54,226 bases of DNA, from positions 1-54,226 of the forward strand of contig BQJD01000025.1 in assembly GCA_021604525.1 (NCBI GenBank), written 5' to 3'. The position numbers were made by a program, and so were the translations under genes. The notes below the pieces were generated by a model. It saw only the letters and a program-made list of their open reading frames with translations, had not been told where the DNA came from and searched no databases. This stretch comes from a marine bacterium B5-7 (GTDB lineage Bacteria > Pseudomonadota > Gammaproteobacteria > Arenicellales > CAJQKF01). Shown one piece after another: positions 51,974 to 54,226 of this stretch. Each line of letters opens with the position of its first letter. Within the stretch, counting starts at the first letter, position 1.

Positions 51974-53689
51974 ATGAGCCAACTGCTTGCACCCCATGGA
52001 GGCACACTGGTTTCACGATTGGTGGATGACGAGCGTGCTGAAGCGCTGCGGCAAATTTCGCTCGAACTGCCGTCGTGGACACTTAACAGACGCCAACTAT
52101 GTGACCTTGAATGTCTGCTGAATGGGGCATTCTCACCGTTGAGGGGATATCACGATCGTAGTGCATACGAGTCGGTTCTGGATAATGCACGTCTACCCGG
52201 GGGCGAAGCATGGCCACTCCCGGTGGTGCTGGATGTCGATGCGGCGTTTGCCGAGAAAATCGAGATTGGTGCGATAGTGGCGTTGCGCGATGCTGAAGGC
52301 TTCATGCTGGCGGTGTTGACGGTCAACGACAAGTGGGAAGCCGACAAAGAACGTGAGGCAGAGGCTGTCTATGGCACCATCGATGGTGCGCATCCGGGGG
52401 TTGATCTGTTGCGTCGTGAGATCAATACGATTTATCTCGGTGGCTCGATCGAAGGTGTTCAACTACCCGGTCACTATGAATTCGGCAGCCTGTGGTTTTC
52501 TCCGGCAGAAATTCGTGCCCAATTCGAGCGCAGCGGCTGGAATCGTGTTCTGGCGTTTGAAACCTCACGCCCCATACACCGTGTACATCGCGATATTATC
52601 GTCAAGGCGGCGCGTGAACATGGCCTGCATATCCTGCTGCATCCGGTAGTCGGCGTCAGCAAGCCGGGTGATTTGCATGAACACGGCCGGATTCATTGCT
52701 ACCAAGCCGTGCTGAAACGATTCCCTGCGCACATGACGCAGCTTGCTTTATTACCACTGGCGATGCGCATGGCCGGTCCCCGCGAATCCCTGCTACATGG
52801 ATTAGTGCATCAAAATTTTGGCTGTAGCCACTTCCTGGTCGGGCCTGACGATGGTTCACCACCGGATGTTGAGCGTGGCGCGCGATTTTACGGCGAGTAT
52901 GAAGCGCAGGAGTATCTGGATCGTTGGCGAGATGAACTCGATATCGAACCGGTATTCGTCGAACGACATCGTTATCATCGCCAGCAACAGGCGTTCCTGT
53001 CGGCATCGCAGTCTAAAGATAATGGTGAAGAGGTGAGCGAAGGAGAGCTTCGTTCACGCATGATGCGCGGCGAGGAAATCCCCGAATGGGTCAGTTTCCC
53101 GGAAGTGCTCGAGTCATTGTCACGAGTTTATCCTGAACGTAATCGTCAGGGATTTACGCTATTTTTCACCGGCCTTTCCGGATCCGGCAAGTCCACCCTG
53201 GCACGAATCATATATGCCAAACTGGTAGAAGATGGTCGGCGTCCGGTGACCCTGCTGGACGGGGATATCGTCCGTCAGAACCTTTCCAGTGAGCTCGGCT
53301 TCTCACGCGCCCATCGCGATCTCAATATTCGTCGCATCGGTTACGTGGCCAATGAAATTACACGTAATGGCGGGGTGGCGATTTGTGCGCCTATCGCGCC
53401 TTATCGTGATACCCGTCGCGCCATACGCGGATTGATCGAGGAGAACGGTGCATTCATAGAAATTCATGTGTCGACACCGCTCGAGGTATGTGAGCAACGT
53501 GATCGCAAAGGTTTATACGCCAAAGCACGCAAAGGCATTATTCCTGAGTTCACCGGTGTAAGCGATCCTTACCACGTTCCCGAACATGCTGAACTGGTCA
53601 TCGATACCAGTGACATCTCACCAATGGAAGCAGTTCAGCAGGTATTGTTGTTTCTGTTGCAGGAAGGTTACATCGACTATCGAGACTAA
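51974..53689 (+). CDS. ATP sulfurylase-like / APS kinase fusion with altered sulfurylase motifs
   Basis: A 571-aa fusion. Residues 1-385 have the ATP sulfurylase fold, including the PUA-like N-domain (LECLLNGAFSPLRGYHDR) and a domain-III-like tail. The nucleotide/sulfate motif QxRNPxHRAH reads ETSRPIHRVH (196-205), and GRDHAG reads GPDDGS (290-295), so residues that bind ATP and sulfate are changed. Residues 390-571 are a canonical APS kinase: GLSGSGKST at 400-408, LDGDIVRQNL, FSRAHRDLNIRRIG, APYRDTRR and KGLYAKARKG. In sulfate activation the first half would make APS and the second PAPS. The ATG at 51974 follows GGGAGCTTAAGTAAC. Confidence 0.84.
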   Translation: MSQLLAPHGGTLVSRLVDDERAEALRQISLELPSWTLNRRQLCDLECLLNGAFSPLRGYHDRSAYESVLDNARLPGGEAWPLPVVLDVDAAFAEKIEIGAIVALRDAEGFMLAVLTVNDKWEADKEREAEAVYGTIDGAHPGVDLLRREINTIYLGGSIEGVQLPGHYEFGSLWFSPAEIRAQFERSGWNRVLAFETSRPIHRVHRDIIVKAAREHGLHILLHPVVGVSKPGDLHEHGRIHCYQAVLKRFPAHMTQLALLPLAMRMAGPRESLLHGLVHQNFGCSHFLVGPDDGSPPDVERGARFYGEYEAQEYLDRWRDELDIEPVFVERHRYHRQQQAFLSASQSKDNGEEVSEGELRSRMMRGEEIPEWVSFPEVLESLSRVYPERNRQGFTLFFTGLSGSGKSTLARIIYAKLVEDGRRPVTLLDGDIVRQNLSSELGFSRAHRDLNIRRIGYVANEITRNGGVAICAPIAPYRDTRRAIRGLIEENGAFIEIHVSTPLEVCEQRDRKGLYAKARKGIIPEFTGVSDPYHVPEHAELVIDTSDISPMEAVQQVLLFLLQEGYIDYRD

Positions 53690-53735
53690 TGTTCCACGAT
53701 GATACAGTGATCGATTCGGACACATCGACCTTTGA

Positions 53736-54226
53736 CTAAATATCGAAGATTGATGCGTTGACATTCAACTGAGTACTTCCATTACCGTCGACACCTTCAT
53801 TGATGAGATCAACATCGAGTTCTACTCGGAATGATCGCCCATCACATGGACCACTCGATCGGGTGGCGATGAGACTGTAGATCCTTGACTCCTGGTTATT
53901 GATGGGGTTGTCTCCGGTTATCCCATCGAAGTCGCTGATAATCCAGTTAACACCGCCGAGAGATTGGGTATCCCAGTCGCCAATCCCGTTCCCATACGGG
54001 CCGTCGACCTCCATGACAATGAGTGAGTCAGGTTTTGGACCGACTGAATCATCGAAGTCAAACACAGTCATGCTGCAGGAGACACAATCGAAAGTCAGTT
54101 CAATGGCATCCATCAGGTTACCGTCAGGTTGGGGCGCTGGTTCCAAATCGATCGCGCTCGCCGAGCCACAGTTAAACGATGGGCCTGATGGGCCCGTAGT
54201 CAGGGCGTGAGCTGGCAGGGCTACGG
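53736..54226 (-). CDS. Secreted protein of unknown function (partial, N-terminus outside the window)
   Basis: A minus-strand frame is open from 53736 to the window edge without an upstream stop. The far part reads VALPAHA then LTTGPSGPSFN, which looks like the end of a Sec signal peptide with cleavage after AHA, so the true start lies beyond 54226. The about 150-residue mature part is acidic and rich in Asn, Gly and Ser (VFDFDDSVG, DGPYGNGIGDW, ISDFDGITGDNP), with four Cys including one CVSC motif. I do not recognise it. It ends at TAA 53736-53738, convergent with the sulfurylase fusion. Confidence 0.7.
   Translation of the reverse strand, partial: VALPAHALTTGPSGPSFNCGSASAIDLEPAPQPDGNLMDAIELTFDCVSCSMTVFDFDDSVGPKPDSLIVMEVDGPYGNGIGDWDTQSLGGVNWIISDFDGITGDNPINNQESRIYSLIATRSSGPCDGRSFRVELDVDLINEGVDGNGSTQLNVNASIFDI

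Overview
The window reads as chromosomal DNA of a Gammaproteobacterium of mid GC content, most likely marine or free-living. The housekeeping blocks support this: an rluB gene directly behind what looks like the scpB end, a bolA/yciI/yciK-like group, arfB, RNase AM, slyD, and a homodimeric-type pyruvate dehydrogenase operon (aceE-aceF-lpd) whose E3 carries its own lipoyl domain. The exact order cannot be read from the sequence. There are no phage genes, insertion sequences, CRISPR arrays, rRNAs or recognisable tRNAs.

Layout. 1-5446: an acidic minisatellite tail, rluB, a degenerate short-chain dehydrogenase, bolA, a YciI protein, a deoxynucleoside kinase, an esterase, and a divergent AT-richer LicD / cytidylyltransferase pair. 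5532-18475: an IMP dehydrogenase/GMP reductase-family gene, then a methylated-amine and osmolyte catabolic region. It holds creatinase, a serine hydrolase, an apparent mttB-like / dimethylglycine dehydrogenase-like / dddP-like operon, an aromatic aminotransferase and an amine oxidase. Creatinase would make sarcosine, the flavoprotein would demethylate sarcosine or dimethylglycine onto folate, and the MttB homologue could feed it from a quaternary amine. 19257-25289: slyD, a 3-hydroxybenzoate 6-hydroxylase / gentisate dioxygenase operon, an exporter, an isomerase and an N-formylglutamate amidohydrolase-like gene. 25485-36667: an M48-TerB fusion peptidase, stress and redox proteins, translation rescue, exporters, diaminopropionate ammonia-lyase, a PDZ pseudoprotease and SprT. 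36829-44740: TRAP permeases without a binding protein, a LigB-type dioxygenase, a glyoxalase-like gene, a regulator, a TSUP permease, and an arsenic pair whose arsenate reductase lacks its middle. 44920-53689: an esterase, the pyruvate dehydrogenase operon, and a fused ATP sulfurylase / APS kinase with an altered sulfurylase site. The window ends inside a secreted protein of unknown function.

The observations I consider most worth pursuing are: (1) two copies of a roughly 145-bp palindromic, terminal-inverted-repeat element (41975-42119 and 44738-44879), each of which supplies the stop codon of the preceding gene; (2) the sulfurylase-APS kinase fusion, in which both sulfurylase nucleotide/sulfate motifs are replaced while the kinase is canonical; (3) the mttB-DMGDH-dddP operon, which places a DMSP-lyase-type protein in a quaternary-amine context; and (4) several proteins whose folds are kept but whose catalytic residues are lost (the SDR, the trypsin-PDZ protein, the shortened ArsC).
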